Assembly: GCF_002915175.1 (NCBI RefSeq) | Contig: NZ_NXEJ01000001.1 | Span: forward strand, 266,143-330,142 | Length of the DNA stretch: 64,000 nucleotides | Reading direction: 5' to 3' | Origin: Agrobacterium rosae | Lineage (GTDB): Bacteria; Pseudomonadota; Alphaproteobacteria; Rhizobiales; Rhizobiaceae | Notes under the pieces: generated by a model | The model's input: the letters and a program-made list of their open reading frames with translations, nothing else | Databases searched by the model: none | Told to the model about the DNA's origin: nothing | Shown here: positions 17,622 through 26,902 of the stretch, one piece after another | How the letters are laid out: each line of letters opens with the position of its first letter | How positions within the stretch are numbered: position 1 is the stretch's first letter | Position numbers and translations under genes: made by a program

Positions 17622-19640
17622 TTGAGAATACGGGGCAGGATAAATCTTCTGGTGGGGCTCTTAAGCCTTGTGGCATGTACCATCGGCGGCTTGTCGATTT
17701 TCGCCGTCAATGAATACCACAAACAGACACTGACACTGGATGCAGTGGCAGACCGCGCACGCCGCGGCGAAACACTGAACCGCCTCGTTACCGCTGTGGT
17801 GATGGAAGCGCGCGGTATCTATGCGGCCAAGGACACCGCTGCTGCGTCCAAATTCGGCGACGGCTTGATGAAGAACCTGGCGGATATGGACACCCTGCTC
17901 AAGCAGTGGAAACCGCAGGTTCCCGCCAGCCAGACAGCACAATTCGCCAATCTCGAAAAGCGCTTTGAAGAGTTTCGCACGTTCCGCACAGAGACCGCGC
18001 GCCTTGGACGCGACGTAAGCCCGCAGGACGCCAATGCGCAGGGCAATAACGAAGCGAACCGCGAAAACCGCAAGGCCTATCAGGGCGAAATCGATGCCGT
18101 GGTCAAATCCGACCTTGCGGAACTCGAGGCGATCAAGACCGACATCGAAAGCTTCGGCCAAATGATCTTCCTCGTCGTGGCCCTCGTGACTGTGGGTGGC
18201 GTCGTTGTCGGTGCCGCGTTCGGTCTTTATGTCGGATCCAAGCAGCTCAGCGGTCCTATTCTGAAAGTATCCGAAGCCATGAATTCCGTGGCTGAGGGTA
18301 ACCTAGAAACGGACGTTCCATGCCTCGACCGCAAGGACGAAATCGGCGAGATGGCCGCAGCCGTCGAGGTTTTCAAGCGCAACGGTCTGGAAGTCCGACG
18401 CATGAATGCTCAGGAAGCTTCCATGCGCGCCAGGAGCGACGACTTGCAGGCCGGCATGGCAGACGTTGTCAGCGCCGCTGCTGCTGGTGATTTCAGCCAC
18501 CGTATCACCAAGGATTACGGTGATGAGAACCTCAACCGCTTTGCCCAGAACATCAACGCCCTGCTGGTCAGCGTCGATAGCGGCGTGACGGAGACGGGTC
18601 GCGTTATCGAAAGCCTCGCCCATGGCGACCTGACGCAGACGATGAACGGCAATTTCCACGGCGTTTTCGCCCAGCTTCAATCTGATGTGAACGAGACATT
18701 TGCCAAGCTCAAAGGCACCATGAGCGAAGTTCGTGGCAGCACGGAAAGCATCAACGGCAATGCCAATGAGCTGCGCTCTGCCGCAGATGACCTGTCCAAG
18801 CGTACCGAGCAGCAGGCTGCGGCGCTGGAAGAAACCTCTGCCGCTTTGGACGAGATCACGGCTGTTGTGCGCAATTCCACAGAACGGGCGCAGGAAGCCA
18901 GCACGATGGTGTCAGAAACCAAGGAAAAGACTGCGCAGTCTGCCAAGGTGGTGCGTGACGCCGTATCGGCCATGGGCCGGATCGAGCAAGCTTCGCGTGA
19001 GATCAGCCAGATCATCAACGTCATCGATGAAATTGCCTTCCAGACGAACCTGCTGGCGCTGAATGCCGGTGTGGAAGCGGCGCGTGCCGGTGAAGCCGGC
19101 AAGGGCTTTGCCGTGGTGGCACAGGAAGTGCGCGAGCTTGCTCAGCGCTCCGCCAATGCGGCCAAGGACATCAAGGCGCTGATCACCAAATCCGGCGATG
19201 AAGTTGGCAACGGCGTGAAGCTGGTGCAGCGCACCGGTGAAGCTTTGGATGAGATCGAGACCCGCGTTCTCGGCATCAACGACCACATCCACTCCATCGC
19301 AACCGCTGCAAAGGAACAGTCGACCGGTCTGCAGGAAGTCAACACCGCCATCAACCAGATGGATCAGGTCACGCAGCGCAATGCGGCCATGGTGGAGGAA
19401 ACCTCTGCCGCAACCCATAAGCTGAGCGCCGAAGCCGAAAATCTGGTCTCGCTCGTGGGCCGGTTCCGGTTGGGCAACGACAAGAGTGCTTACGCCTCTG
19501 CCTCAGTCAGACCTGCCGCCGCATCATCGCGCTCGGCTCCCGTCGCATCACCTGCACGCAAGATGATGGGCAACGTGGCCCGTGCCTTCAACGGTAACGC
19601 CGCCGTCGCCCAGACCCGTGACGAATGGCAGGAGTTCTGA
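17622..19640 (+). CDS. Methyl-accepting chemotaxis protein
   Basis: A transmembrane chemoreceptor that signals through CheW and CheA. The 672-residue product has a first membrane segment (INLLVGLLSLVACTIGGLSIFAV), a mainly helical periplasmic sensor domain of about 150 residues, and a second membrane segment (MIFLVVALVTVGGVVVGAAF). Two HAMP-like segments and the MCP signalling domain follow, with the hairpin tip EIAFQTNLLALNAGVEAARAGEAGKGFAVVA. The C-terminus DEWQEF resembles the WxxF tether for CheR/CheB. The TTG at 17622 is chosen because GAGGGG precedes it and receptors of this type usually begin just before the first membrane segment; an alternative ATG lies at 17550. No other chemotaxis genes are nearby. 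Confidence 0.92.
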   Translation: MRIRGRINLLVGLLSLVACTIGGLSIFAVNEYHKQTLTLDAVADRARRGETLNRLVTAVVMEARGIYAAKDTAAASKFGDGLMKNLADMDTLLKQWKPQVPASQTAQFANLEKRFEEFRTFRTETARLGRDVSPQDANAQGNNEANRENRKAYQGEIDAVVKSDLAELEAIKTDIESFGQMIFLVVALVTVGGVVVGAAFGLYVGSKQLSGPILKVSEAMNSVAEGNLETDVPCLDRKDEIGEMAAAVEVFKRNGLEVRRMNAQEASMRARSDDLQAGMADVVSAAAAGDFSHRITKDYGDENLNRFAQNINALLVSVDSGVTETGRVIESLAHGDLTQTMNGNFHGVFAQLQSDVNETFAKLKGTMSEVRGSTESINGNANELRSAADDLSKRTEQQAAALEETSAALDEITAVVRNSTERAQEASTMVSETKEKTAQSAKVVRDAVSAMGRIEQASREISQIINVIDEIAFQTNLLALNAGVEAARAGEAGKGFAVVAQEVRELAQRSANAAKDIKALITKSGDEVGNGVKLVQRTGEALDEIETRVLGINDHIHSIATAAKEQSTGLQEVNTAINQMDQVTQRNAAMVEETSAATHKLSAEAENLVSLVGRFRLGNDKSAYASASVRPAAASSRSAPVASPARKMMGNVARAFNGNAAVAQTRDEWQEF

Positions 19641-19681
19641 GGCCTGGACCTCCAAGCCTGAGTTTGAAGATGTCGAAACTG

Positions 19682-19714
19682 AAAACCCCTCGCCACTGCG
19701 AGGGGTTTTCTTTT
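19682..19714. terminator. Bidirectional terminator between chemoreceptor and symporter genes
   Basis: A 12-base-pair perfect stem, AAAACCCCTCGC (19682-19693) with its complement at 19698-19709, has a 4-base loop and is followed by CTTTT. T- and A-rich flanks allow it to work in both directions for these convergent genes. Confidence 0.85.
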
Positions 19715-19735
19715 GGTGAGGAAGGTCTCGCCAGC

Positions 19736-21088
19736 TTATTCGGCCGGAGCCATCGCGGGGTCGAGAGCATCGATGCCCTCCTGGCGGTCATAGGCGGCCT
19801 GATCGAGAATACCCTGACGTTTTGCGACGATGGTGGGGATCAGCGCCTGTCCGGCGACGTTAACCGCCGTGCGGCCCATATCGAGGATCGGATCGACCGC
19901 CAGCAACAGGCCGACGCCTTGTAGCGGAAGACCGAGCGTGGACAGTGTCAGGGTGAGCATGACTGTCGCCCCCGTCAGACCCGCGGTTGCCGCCGAGCCC
20001 AGAACCGAGACGAAGGCGATCAGCACATATTCCTGAATGCCGAGCGGCAGGCCGTAAAACTGCGCAACGAAGATGGCGGAGATCGCGGGATAGATGGCCG
20101 CACATCCGTCCATCTTGGTGGTGGCACCCAGCGGCACGGCGAAGGCAGCGTACTCACGCGGCACACCGAGATTGCGCTCCGTGACCTGTTCTGTCACCGG
20201 CAGCGTGCCTATGGAGGAACGGGAGACGAAAGCCAACTGAATGGCTGGCCATGCTCCGGAAAAGAAGCGGATCGGGTTCAAGCCGTTGGCTGCAAGGATG
20301 ATGGGGTAAACGACGAAAAGCACGATGGCGAGGCCGATATAGATCGCAGCCGAATACCAGCCAAGCGACGCCAGCGCCTCCCACCCATAAACGGCAACGG
20401 CATTGCCCAGAAGACCAATCGTGCCGATCGGCGTCAGGCGGATGACCCACCACAAAATCTTACGCGTAATAGCCAGCAGCGAGCGGTTGAAGGCAAGAAA
20501 CGGCTCTGCCTTCTCACCCACCTGCAAAGCGGCAATGCCAACAGCAATCGAAATCACCAATATCTGCAAGACGTTGAAGTTGAGCGCGGTCGTCGCACCA
20601 CCCGGTGTAACCTTGGTCGACGCCTGAAGACCGAGCAGGTTTGCGGGGATCAGCCCTTTGAGAAAATCAAGCCACGAACCTGTGCTGGAGGGTGCAGCCG
20701 CAGCCGTCGCCGCAACGCCGGAATTGATACCAGGCTGGATCAGCAAACCCAGCGCGATGCCGATGAGAACGGCAATCAGAGCCGTGATCGCAAACCACAA
20801 CAGCGTCTGCCACACCAGCCGCGCCGCATTGTTCAGCTCCCGCAGATTGGCGATGGAAGCCACGATGGCGGTGAAGATCAGCAGCGGCACCAGTGCGCGC
20901 AACAACTGGACGAAGATCGAGCCGATGGTCGACAGCGCCTGAACCAACCAATTCGGCCCTGCCTCGGACGCTCCCATCTGCCGGGCGACATAGCCAAGCA
21001 CGAGGCCAACAACCATGGCGGCGAAGACCTGGAAACCGAAGGACGCATAAAAGGGCTTTGACGCCCGTGTGGTGGATGAAGCAGACAT
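19736..21088 (-). CDS. Dicarboxylate/amino-acid:cation symporter (DAACS family)
   Basis: A 450-residue inner-membrane protein of the DctA/GltP family, which imports C4-dicarboxylates or acidic amino acids with sodium or protons. Key regions are the serine-rich hairpin SRSSIGTLP, the cation-binding GATTKMDGCAAIYPA (the family usually has NMDG at this point), and the substrate-binding DPILDMGRTAVNVAGQ with Asp, Arg and Asn. The sequence departs enough from rhizobial DctA that the substrate should not be assumed. It is not next to dctBD regulators. Confidence 0.88.
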   Translation of the reverse strand: MSASSTTRASKPFYASFGFQVFAAMVVGLVLGYVARQMGASEAGPNWLVQALSTIGSIFVQLLRALVPLLIFTAIVASIANLRELNNAARLVWQTLLWFAITALIAVLIGIALGLLIQPGINSGVAATAAAAPSSTGSWLDFLKGLIPANLLGLQASTKVTPGGATTALNFNVLQILVISIAVGIAALQVGEKAEPFLAFNRSLLAITRKILWWVIRLTPIGTIGLLGNAVAVYGWEALASLGWYSAAIYIGLAIVLFVVYPIILAANGLNPIRFFSGAWPAIQLAFVSRSSIGTLPVTEQVTERNLGVPREYAAFAVPLGATTKMDGCAAIYPAISAIFVAQFYGLPLGIQEYVLIAFVSVLGSAATAGLTGATVMLTLTLSTLGLPLQGVGLLLAVDPILDMGRTAVNVAGQALIPTIVAKRQGILDQAAYDRQEGIDALDPAMAPAE

Positions 21089-21360
21089 TTTGTATTCCGT
21101 GAGAACGAGAAGAAGGCGTGTACCATCTAACGTGAAAATGAGGAGATGGTTCTATTCTCTGCGTCTTGTCCACAATATCAACGAACAGAATTGCCCACCC
21201 GCCTGATTCATTAGAAATTTCGTTTATCAAATCCAGCAGCTTGGACCGGTCTTCTCATGGATCAAAACAATTCATGAGACCAATCCATCTCGGCAGATGG
21301 ATAAGGCGGATAGAAGCGCATAGCCTTGGCAAACTCTCTCTCCATCAAGGCTTTTGCCAA

Positions 21361-21996
21361 ATGCCGCTTCTCGATGCGACCGCCATTCACCCCATTACCC
21401 TGCCCGATGGGCGGGTCTATGAGGAAACCGTCTATCTCAGGAATGTCATCGATCATCCCCGCATGGATGTCGGTGATTTCAGCTATTACACGCATTCTGG
21501 GAAGCCGGAGGACACGGCCGCCATTCTGGCGCCCTTCCTTGGCCACGAAGTCCGCGAAAGGTTGGTCATCGGCAAATTCGTGCAGATAGCCAGAGGCAGC
21601 TATTTCATCACAAGCTCGGCCAACCACCCGATGACTGGCTTCTCTACCTATCCGTTTCGCATCTTCAAGCCGGAAACATTCGGCTACAAGGATCTGCCTG
21701 TCAAAGACACGATTGTGGATCACGATGTGTGGATCGGCCAGAACGCAGCCATCATGCCCGGGGTCTATATCGGCAGCGGTGCCATCGTCGCGGCAGCGTC
21801 GGTCGTGACGCGCAATGTTCCACCTTATGCGGTTGTCGGAGGTAATCCCGCAAGGCTTATCCGTATGCGTTATTCTGAAGATGTGATCGAACAGCTACTG
21901 CGTCTCGCTTGGTGGGACTGGCCTCTCGAAAAGATCGAAGCGAAGCTTGAAGCACTCAACAGCGGAGACATCGTTGATCTGAAGACCGATTTCTAG
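21361..21996 (+). CDS. CatB-related xenobiotic-type O-acetyltransferase
   Basis: A 211-residue left-handed beta-helix protein of the XAT/CatB type. The features are DFSYYTHSG near the start, FVQIARGSYFITSSANHPMTGFSTYPF with the catalytic histidine in SANHPM, and VWIGQNAAIMPGVYIGSGAIVAAASVVTRNV with PYAVVGGNPARLIRMRY at the end. Members acetylate chloramphenicol or streptogramins, or unknown natural substrates; chromosomal copies such as this often have no proven drug role. The ATG at 21361 gives the normal family length, though the frame is open from 21166. Confidence 0.85.
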   Translation: MPLLDATAIHPITLPDGRVYEETVYLRNVIDHPRMDVGDFSYYTHSGKPEDTAAILAPFLGHEVRERLVIGKFVQIARGSYFITSSANHPMTGFSTYPFRIFKPETFGYKDLPVKDTIVDHDVWIGQNAAIMPGVYIGSGAIVAAASVVTRNVPPYAVVGGNPARLIRMRYSEDVIEQLLRLAWWDWPLEKIEAKLEALNSGDIVDLKTDF

Positions 21997-22036
21997 ACGT
22001 GCTTTGGTTGTTCTTTCGCTTAAGCGGTCACAGGCT

Positions 22037-22297
22037 TTACCAGCGTTGCTGGTCTCCGTTGGCAACACCACCATCGTGCCACTGTTCGTAATAGCGCGCG
22101 GCGGTATCTTGCGCATGCAGCAGCATTGCAGGATTTTGCCAGACCATAAGCCCGCCAATGATCACAGCCGCCACCAGCGCAATCCCGATCAGCTTGCGCA
22201 CCACAAACATCACCAGCCAGATTCCGATGACCGCAAAAATGGCCATCATCAGAATCGAACCGATACCTTCAGGCATATAGGTCTCAAGGGTTTCCAT
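22037..22297 (-). CDS. Small hypothetical membrane protein
   Basis: An 86-residue protein not recognised as a member of a named family. Two hydrophobic stretches (SILMMAIFAVIGIWLVMFVV and IGIALVAAVIIGGLMVW) suggest two membrane passes, followed by a polar tail rich in Gln and Asp. There is only a weak ribosome site before the ATG. It is convergent with the CatB-like gene and separated from it by 40 bases. Confidence 0.55.
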   Translation of the reverse strand: METLETYMPEGIGSILMMAIFAVIGIWLVMFVVRKLIGIALVAAVIIGGLMVWQNPAMLLHAQDTAARYYEQWHDGGVANGDQQRW

Positions 22298-22418
22298 GTG
22301 AGCTTATAGAGCGAGCGTTTTGGCCGAAGAAAGGCAGATCCAAGTTTTTGTCACGTCGTTTTTACGCGAACGAAATGCATGAGCATTCATTGGCTTGCGA
22401 AAATGAGTCCTCTTGGGT

Positions 22419-22826
22419 TCAAAACATTTGCCCACAATAGTCGAAGTCGTAGCTTCCTATCCGCTGGTTGGAATCGTCGTATGTGTGAATGGTAATGTGA
22501 CCGGTATCGTAGACCTTGAAAGAAAGCATGTCGGGTAAGCGAATGCCATGATATTCAAATCTTTCAAGAACAACTTTTTCCATAGCCAGACTGACGGGAT
22601 AAACAACTGAAGAGAAATTTGATCGCAAAAATCGTGTGCTGGGCTGGCTGGTACCGTCCCCATCAGAAGCTTTCCTGAGTTCTGCAAAACGCGCGTCACA
22701 AGTCTCGGAAGTCATCCTCTTTAGCAGGATGGGGTCGCTGATTAAGGCCCAAGCGCTCATCATAGAAAATGATGCGAGCAAGATTAAGAAGGTCGTGCCT
22801 AGATTTCGCCCGATGAATTCACTCAC
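22419..22826 (-). CDS. Hypothetical protein with N-terminal membrane anchor
   Basis: A 135-residue protein that is not recognised. It starts with a hydrophobic segment (LGTTFLILLASFSMMSAWAL), followed by a polar, probably periplasmic domain with two cysteines (SETCDARF and the terminal DYCGQMF) that might form a disulfide. The start is GTG with a poor ribosome site. The base composition is more AT-rich than neighbouring genes. It lies 17 bases downstream of the fructokinase gene and could be cotranscribed with it. Confidence 0.55.
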   Translation of the reverse strand: MSEFIGRNLGTTFLILLASFSMMSAWALISDPILLKRMTSETCDARFAELRKASDGDGTSQPSTRFLRSNFSSVVYPVSLAMEKVVLERFEYHGIRLPDMLSFKVYDTGHITIHTYDDSNQRIGSYDFDYCGQMF

Positions 22827-22843
22827 CGCTTGTACCAGTATGC

Positions 22844-23794
22844 CTAGTATCGGAGAACTTTCTCTATATAAAGCCCGATCTCATTCGCCCAAGGTGGGTT
22901 CGCCCCAGCGCGCGACACGGTGATCGCCGCAGCCTTTGCGCCCAGTGCCAGTGCCTTGGCGATCTGCTCCTCCGTCAGCGACGCAACCTGTGGCTTGGTC
23001 AGCAGGCCCTGAAGTTTCAGCGAGGCGAGGATGCCGGCGTCGAAGGTGTCACCGGCACCGACTGTGTCGACCACCTCAACCCGTTCACTGGGCACTTCCA
23101 CGCGAAGGTTCGACGTATAGCCAACTGCGCCTTCGGCACCGCGGGTGACGACGACGAGTTTGGCACCGTGGTGCAGCCAGTGGCGAGCGAGCGTGTCTTC
23201 GTCGCCTTCCAGACCGAACCAAGCCAGATCCTCATCCGAGAATTTGACGATATCCGACTTGGCGGCCATGCGGTTGATGCGTTCCAGATGCTTCTGCTTG
23301 TCCTTGATGAAGCCGGGGCGAATGTTGGGGTCGAGCGAGATGACGCGTTTTTCATGTTCGCGCATCAGAAGCGCTTCGTAAGTGCCGCCGCAGGGTTCAG
23401 GGATGAGGCTGATCGCACCGAAATGCATGGCTTCGCAATCGGCACCAATGTTGGGAAGATCGGCTTCGGACAGCATACGCAACGCTGTGCCTTCATCGTA
23501 AAAGGCATAGGTGGCGTGGCCATCTACCAGCTTCACGAAAGCGATGGTCGAAGGGCGATGCGAGAAGGCGCAGAGGCTGTAATCGACATTGCTAGCCTTC
23601 AGCGTGTCTTTCAGGATTTCGCCCATCATGTCATCGGCGATGCCGGAGAAGAAGGCGGAGGGAACGCCCAGACGCCCCAGCGCAATGGCCGTGTTGAAGA
23701 CCGCCCCGCCTGCATAGGGCGCAAAACCCGGCTCGCCTTTCGTGGTTTCACGCGGCAGCATGTCGATCAGGGCTTCACCACAACACAGGATCAT
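22844..23794 (-). CDS. PfkB-family carbohydrate kinase (fructokinase-like)
   Basis: A 316-residue ribokinase-family sugar kinase. It has the N-terminal CCGEALIDMLP, the substrate loop PYAGGAVFNTAIALGRLG (PfkB signature 1), and the catalytic signature 2 DTVGAGDTFDAGILASL, whose second Asp is the catalytic base. The overall pattern fits fructokinase in rhizobia (fructose to fructose-6-phosphate), but substrate specificity is inferred. A strong GGAGGA ribosome site precedes the ATG. Confidence 0.87.
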   Translation of the reverse strand: MILCCGEALIDMLPRETTKGEPGFAPYAGGAVFNTAIALGRLGVPSAFFSGIADDMMGEILKDTLKASNVDYSLCAFSHRPSTIAFVKLVDGHATYAFYDEGTALRMLSEADLPNIGADCEAMHFGAISLIPEPCGGTYEALLMREHEKRVISLDPNIRPGFIKDKQKHLERINRMAAKSDIVKFSDEDLAWFGLEGDEDTLARHWLHHGAKLVVVTRGAEGAVGYTSNLRVEVPSERVEVVDTVGAGDTFDAGILASLKLQGLLTKPQVASLTEEQIAKALALGAKAAAITVSRAGANPPWANEIGLYIEKVLRY

Positions 23795-23889
23795 CCGGTC
23801 CTCCTCCGTATCAAAAACTAAATCGATTTAAACAACTTCACCCGAAATGGCCAGATGTCTGCCAATCGAAACATCCAAACCAAACAAGA

Positions 23890-24588
23890 TCAGGATTGCG
23901 GCAATTCGCTGACCCCGCCCTGGGCGGCAGACCATGGCAGCGGATTGTCAAGGAAGGCTTCGACTTCCGACAAGGTCTTGTCATCGAAGAGCTTTTCAGC
24001 GCGGGCGACGGCCAAAACATTGCGCCATGTGCTGAGGTGATGCAGCTTCACGTTTCTGTTAGCAAAGCGTGCTTCAGCCTCCGGGAAGATGCCGTAATAG
24101 AACAAAGCAATGCCGTGATCGACAATGCCGCCAGCGGCGCGGATGGCATCGATGAAGGTGAACATGGAGCCGCCAGCGGTCGTCAGATCCTCGATAACCA
24201 GCACGCGCGCACCATCGGGCATATGGCCTTCGATCTGCGCATTGCGGCCATGGCCCTTGGGCTTCTTGCGGCAATAGATCATTGGCAAGCCCAAACGTTC
24301 CGCCAGAAAGGCGGCGAAGGGAATGCCGGCCGTTTCGCCACCGGCCACGCAATCGAACTCTTCAAAGCCCGCGTCGGCAACGATCTTTGCTGCTGCAAAA
24401 TCCATAACGGCGGAGCGGATGCGCGGGTAGGAAATCAGCTTGCGCATGTCGATATAGACAGGGCTCTTCATGCCGGATGCGAAAGTGTATGGGCTTTCCG
24501 AGTTGAAATGCACCGCCTTGATTTCCCATAACATCTTCGCAACAAGTTCAGCCACAAGGGCGCGATCCGTGAATGTGAACTGGGACAT
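23890..24588 (-). CDS. pyrE: Orotate phosphoribosyltransferase
   Basis: Converts orotate and PRPP into orotidine monophosphate in pyrimidine synthesis. The 232-residue enzyme has the PRPP-binding motif [14 protein letters not shown], the catalytic-loop lysines in [17 protein letters not shown], and the N-terminal [14 protein letters not shown]. The start at 24588 is nine bases after GAGG; an in-frame ATG at 24594 is too close to it. The gene is the second of a pyrC-pyrE pair, with a terminator-like hairpin in the 70-base gap. Confidence 0.95.
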   Translation of the reverse strand: MSQFTFTDRALVAELVAKMLWEIKAVHFNSESPYTFASGMKSPVYIDMRKLISYPRIRSAVMDFAAAKIVADAGFEEFDCVAGGETAGIPFAAFLAERLGLPMIYCRKKPKGHGRNAQIEGHMPDGARVLVIEDLTTAGGSMFTFIDAIRAAGGIVDHGIALFYYGIFPEAEARFANRNVKLHHLSTWRNVLAVARAEKLFDDKTLSEVEAFLDNPLPWSAAQGGVSELPQS

Positions 24589-24620
24589 CGGCATTTTCCT
24601 CTTTTGATCATCGAGTGCAT

Positions 24621-24646
24621 AAAAAAACTGCCGGATAAACCGGCAG
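24621..24646 (-). terminator. Intrinsic terminator/attenuator between pyrC and pyrE
   Basis: On the minus strand CTGCCGG, loop TTTAT, CCGGCAG is followed at once by seven T residues (24621-24627). It starts 12 bases after the pyrC stop and lies about 33 bases before the pyrE start codon. It has the full form of a Rho-independent terminator and would cut read-through from pyrC to pyrE. Confidence 0.75.
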
Positions 24647-24658
24647 CGATTGAAAAAT

Positions 24659-25696
24659 TCAGTCAACGTCCCAATGCAGCGGGAACATCGGGTCGAACAC
24701 CGTGACCGGGCCTGCGCCGGTATCGATCTTGGCGGGGAAGCTCACCGGCTCACCGCGCTTGACCATCGTGATCGTGTCTTCGTTGGGTGCCAGACCATAC
24801 CACGCCGGGCCGTTGAGCGAAGCGAAGGCTTCGAGCTTGTCCAGCGCATTGTCCTGCTCGAAGACATGGGCAAGGCAGCTCATGGTGTTGATGGAGGTGT
24901 AGACGCCCGCGCAACCGCAGGCGCATTCCTTCAGCGGGTCCACATGCGGGGCGGAATCCGTGCCGAGGAAGAAGCGCTTGTCGCCGGAGGTTGCGGCAGC
25001 GCGCAGCGCCAGACGATGCTCTTCGCGCTTGGCAACCGGCAGGCAGTAATAATGCGGCTTGATACCGCCGACCAGAATGGCGTTGCGGTTGATGATGAGG
25101 TGGTGCGTGGTAATCGAGCCAGCGAGATTGGCCTTGGATGCCTTGATGTAATCGACACCGTCCTGCGTCGTCACATGCTCCATCGTGATCTTCAGTTCCG
25201 GCAGGCGCTGGCGCAGCGGGTCCAGAACCGTATCGATGAAGACTTTTTCGCGGTCGAAAATATCGACTTCTGGCGTCGTTACTTCGCCATGGACGCAGAG
25301 CGGCAGGCCGATCTTCGCCATGCGCTCCAGCACCGGCATCGCCTTGTCCATATCCCGCACACCGCCGTGAGAATTGGTGGTAGCACCGGCGGGATAGAGC
25401 TTGACGGCGGTGATGAGGCCGCTGGTCTTGCCCTCTTCCACGTCGTCGGGGCTTGTGTGTTCGGTGAGGTACAGCGTCATCAGCGGTTCGAAACGATCAC
25501 CCGCTGGAATGGCTTTAACGATGCGGTCCTTATAAGCAATCGCATCTGCGGTCGTCACGACAGGCGGCACGAGGTTGGGCATGATGATGGCGCGCGCGAA
25601 ATGGCGGCTGGTATCACCGATCACGCCTTCGAGCATCGCACCATCGCGCAGATGCAGGTGCCAGTCATCAGGGCGGCGAAGGGTGATCGACTTCAT
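24659..25696 (-). CDS. pyrC: Dihydroorotase
   Basis: Zinc enzyme that closes carbamoyl-aspartate to dihydroorotate. The 345-residue length and sequence fit the class II (E. coli PyrC) type. The metal site motif is WHLHLRDG, the carbamylated lysine lies in AVKLYPAG, metal histidines are in CVHGE and MEHVTT, and the catalytic Asp is in [11 protein letters not shown] 25696 with GAGG nearby gives the usual N-terminus; the frame runs on to 25825 without support. Class II dihydroorotase in tandem with pyrE suggests one pyrimidine unit. Confidence 0.95.
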   Translation of the reverse strand: MKSITLRRPDDWHLHLRDGAMLEGVIGDTSRHFARAIIMPNLVPPVVTTADAIAYKDRIVKAIPAGDRFEPLMTLYLTEHTSPDDVEEGKTSGLITAVKLYPAGATTNSHGGVRDMDKAMPVLERMAKIGLPLCVHGEVTTPEVDIFDREKVFIDTVLDPLRQRLPELKITMEHVTTQDGVDYIKASKANLAGSITTHHLIINRNAILVGGIKPHYYCLPVAKREEHRLALRAAATSGDKRFFLGTDSAPHVDPLKECACGCAGVYTSINTMSCLAHVFEQDNALDKLEAFASLNGPAWYGLAPNEDTITMVKRGEPVSFPAKIDTGAGPVTVFDPMFPLHWDVD

Positions 25697-25793
25697 CGTG
25701 GGGCCTCGGAGCTTGCTGGAATTGCGCCCGTTTAACACCATTTTGCGCGAGAAGACAGCGCCAAAAACCATTTTTTCAGCGCAAAAGCTGGCG

Positions 25794-26831
25794 TTAAATC
25801 GCGCCTGCCTGCGGTCCCCAGACATCGGTCATGGCAAAACCATCTGCCAGCGGATCGTTCGGGTCGAGCCAGACCTGATGCAGGCCGAAGGTGAACCCGC
25901 GCCCGGTGATGGTGGGAATGACTGCCGCCTTACCCGCAACTTCCGTGACTGCCGAGAGGCCGACCTCGAACTGCGTGCCTATGATGGAGCGGGATGTATA
26001 GGTATCACCCACCTGCACCTTGCCGCGTGCATGCAGCGTGGCCAGATTGGCGGAATTGCCGGTGCCGCAAGGGGAGCGATCCGCCCGGCCCGGCCACATG
26101 GTGGTACAGGTGCGGATGGTGCCATCTGCTTCCGTATCGCGGAACATGACATAGGCCACGCCCGAGATCGCGGGGATTTCGGGGTGTACCACGGGTATCT
26201 CGCGGTTGACGATATCCTTCAGCACCATGCCCGCCGCCACCAGGTTGGCCGCATTGGCCTTGTCGATGGTGAGCCCGATTTGTGCGACATCCACCAGCGC
26301 ATAAAAAATGCCGCCATAGGCAATGTCCATGCGGATGCGGCCCCAATCCGGCGTGTCGATTTCGACATCCAGTTCGTGAACGAAGGACGGCACCATGGTG
26401 AGCTTCACCTTCTCGCAGCGGCCATCGCGGCAGGTGGCGGTGGCTTTCACCAGACCGGCCGCGGTTTCCAGTATGACGATGGTTTCCGGCTCCTTCATCT
26501 CCACCACGCCGCTTTCCAGCAGCGCGGTCGTCGCGCAAATGGAGTTAGAACCGGAACTGGCATGCGCCTGATCCGGCTGGAGAATGACGAAAGCGGCATC
26601 CGCATCCGGGTGTTTGGGCGGCAGCAGCAAATTGACGGAGCCGATGGGCGCACCGCGCGGCTCCAGCGTTAGGAAGCGGCGAAGCTCTTCGCCTTTCGGA
26701 TCGGTATTGAGCCAGTGAAGCTGTTCGGCGACCGTATCGCCCGGAATTTTCGGCACGCCACCGGTCGCCACACGCCCGATTTCACCTTCGCAATGAACAT
26801 CGAGAAGCTGAATTGTGCGTCTGAAGCGCAT
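25794..26831 (-). CDS. Proline racemase family enzyme (hydroxyproline epimerase or dehydratase)
   Basis: A 345-residue member of the proline racemase superfamily, whose members racemise proline, epimerise 4-hydroxyproline or dehydrate trans-3-hydroxyproline. The second catalytic position is normal (DRSPCGTG). The first, usually in MCGH, reads [15 protein letters not shown], so the first catalytic Cys appears to be Ser. Both Ser-containing epimerases and Cys-lacking dehydratases are known, so the reaction is left open. No hydroxyproline catabolic genes adjoin it. ATG 26831 is used; an in-frame GTG lies at 26840. Confidence 0.82.
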   Translation of the reverse strand: MRFRRTIQLLDVHCEGEIGRVATGGVPKIPGDTVAEQLHWLNTDPKGEELRRFLTLEPRGAPIGSVNLLLPPKHPDADAAFVILQPDQAHASSGSNSICATTALLESGVVEMKEPETIVILETAAGLVKATATCRDGRCEKVKLTMVPSFVHELDVEIDTPDWGRIRMDIAYGGIFYALVDVAQIGLTIDKANAANLVAAGMVLKDIVNREIPVVHPEIPAISGVAYVMFRDTEADGTIRTCTTMWPGRADRSPCGTGNSANLATLHARGKVQVGDTYTSRSIIGTQFEVGLSAVTEVAGKAAVIPTITGRGFTFGLHQVWLDPNDPLADGFAMTDVWGPQAGAI

Positions 26832-26902
26832 GGGAACCACTCTGGTGTAAAATCAGGACAGGCAGGTCATAACGCATAAAATACTGTTTGTATATTACGC
26901 TT

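Noticed and set aside
24650..25735. 361-residue frame opposite pyrC
   Set aside because: Antisense shadow of a clear dihydroorotase gene; no domain or ribosome-site support.
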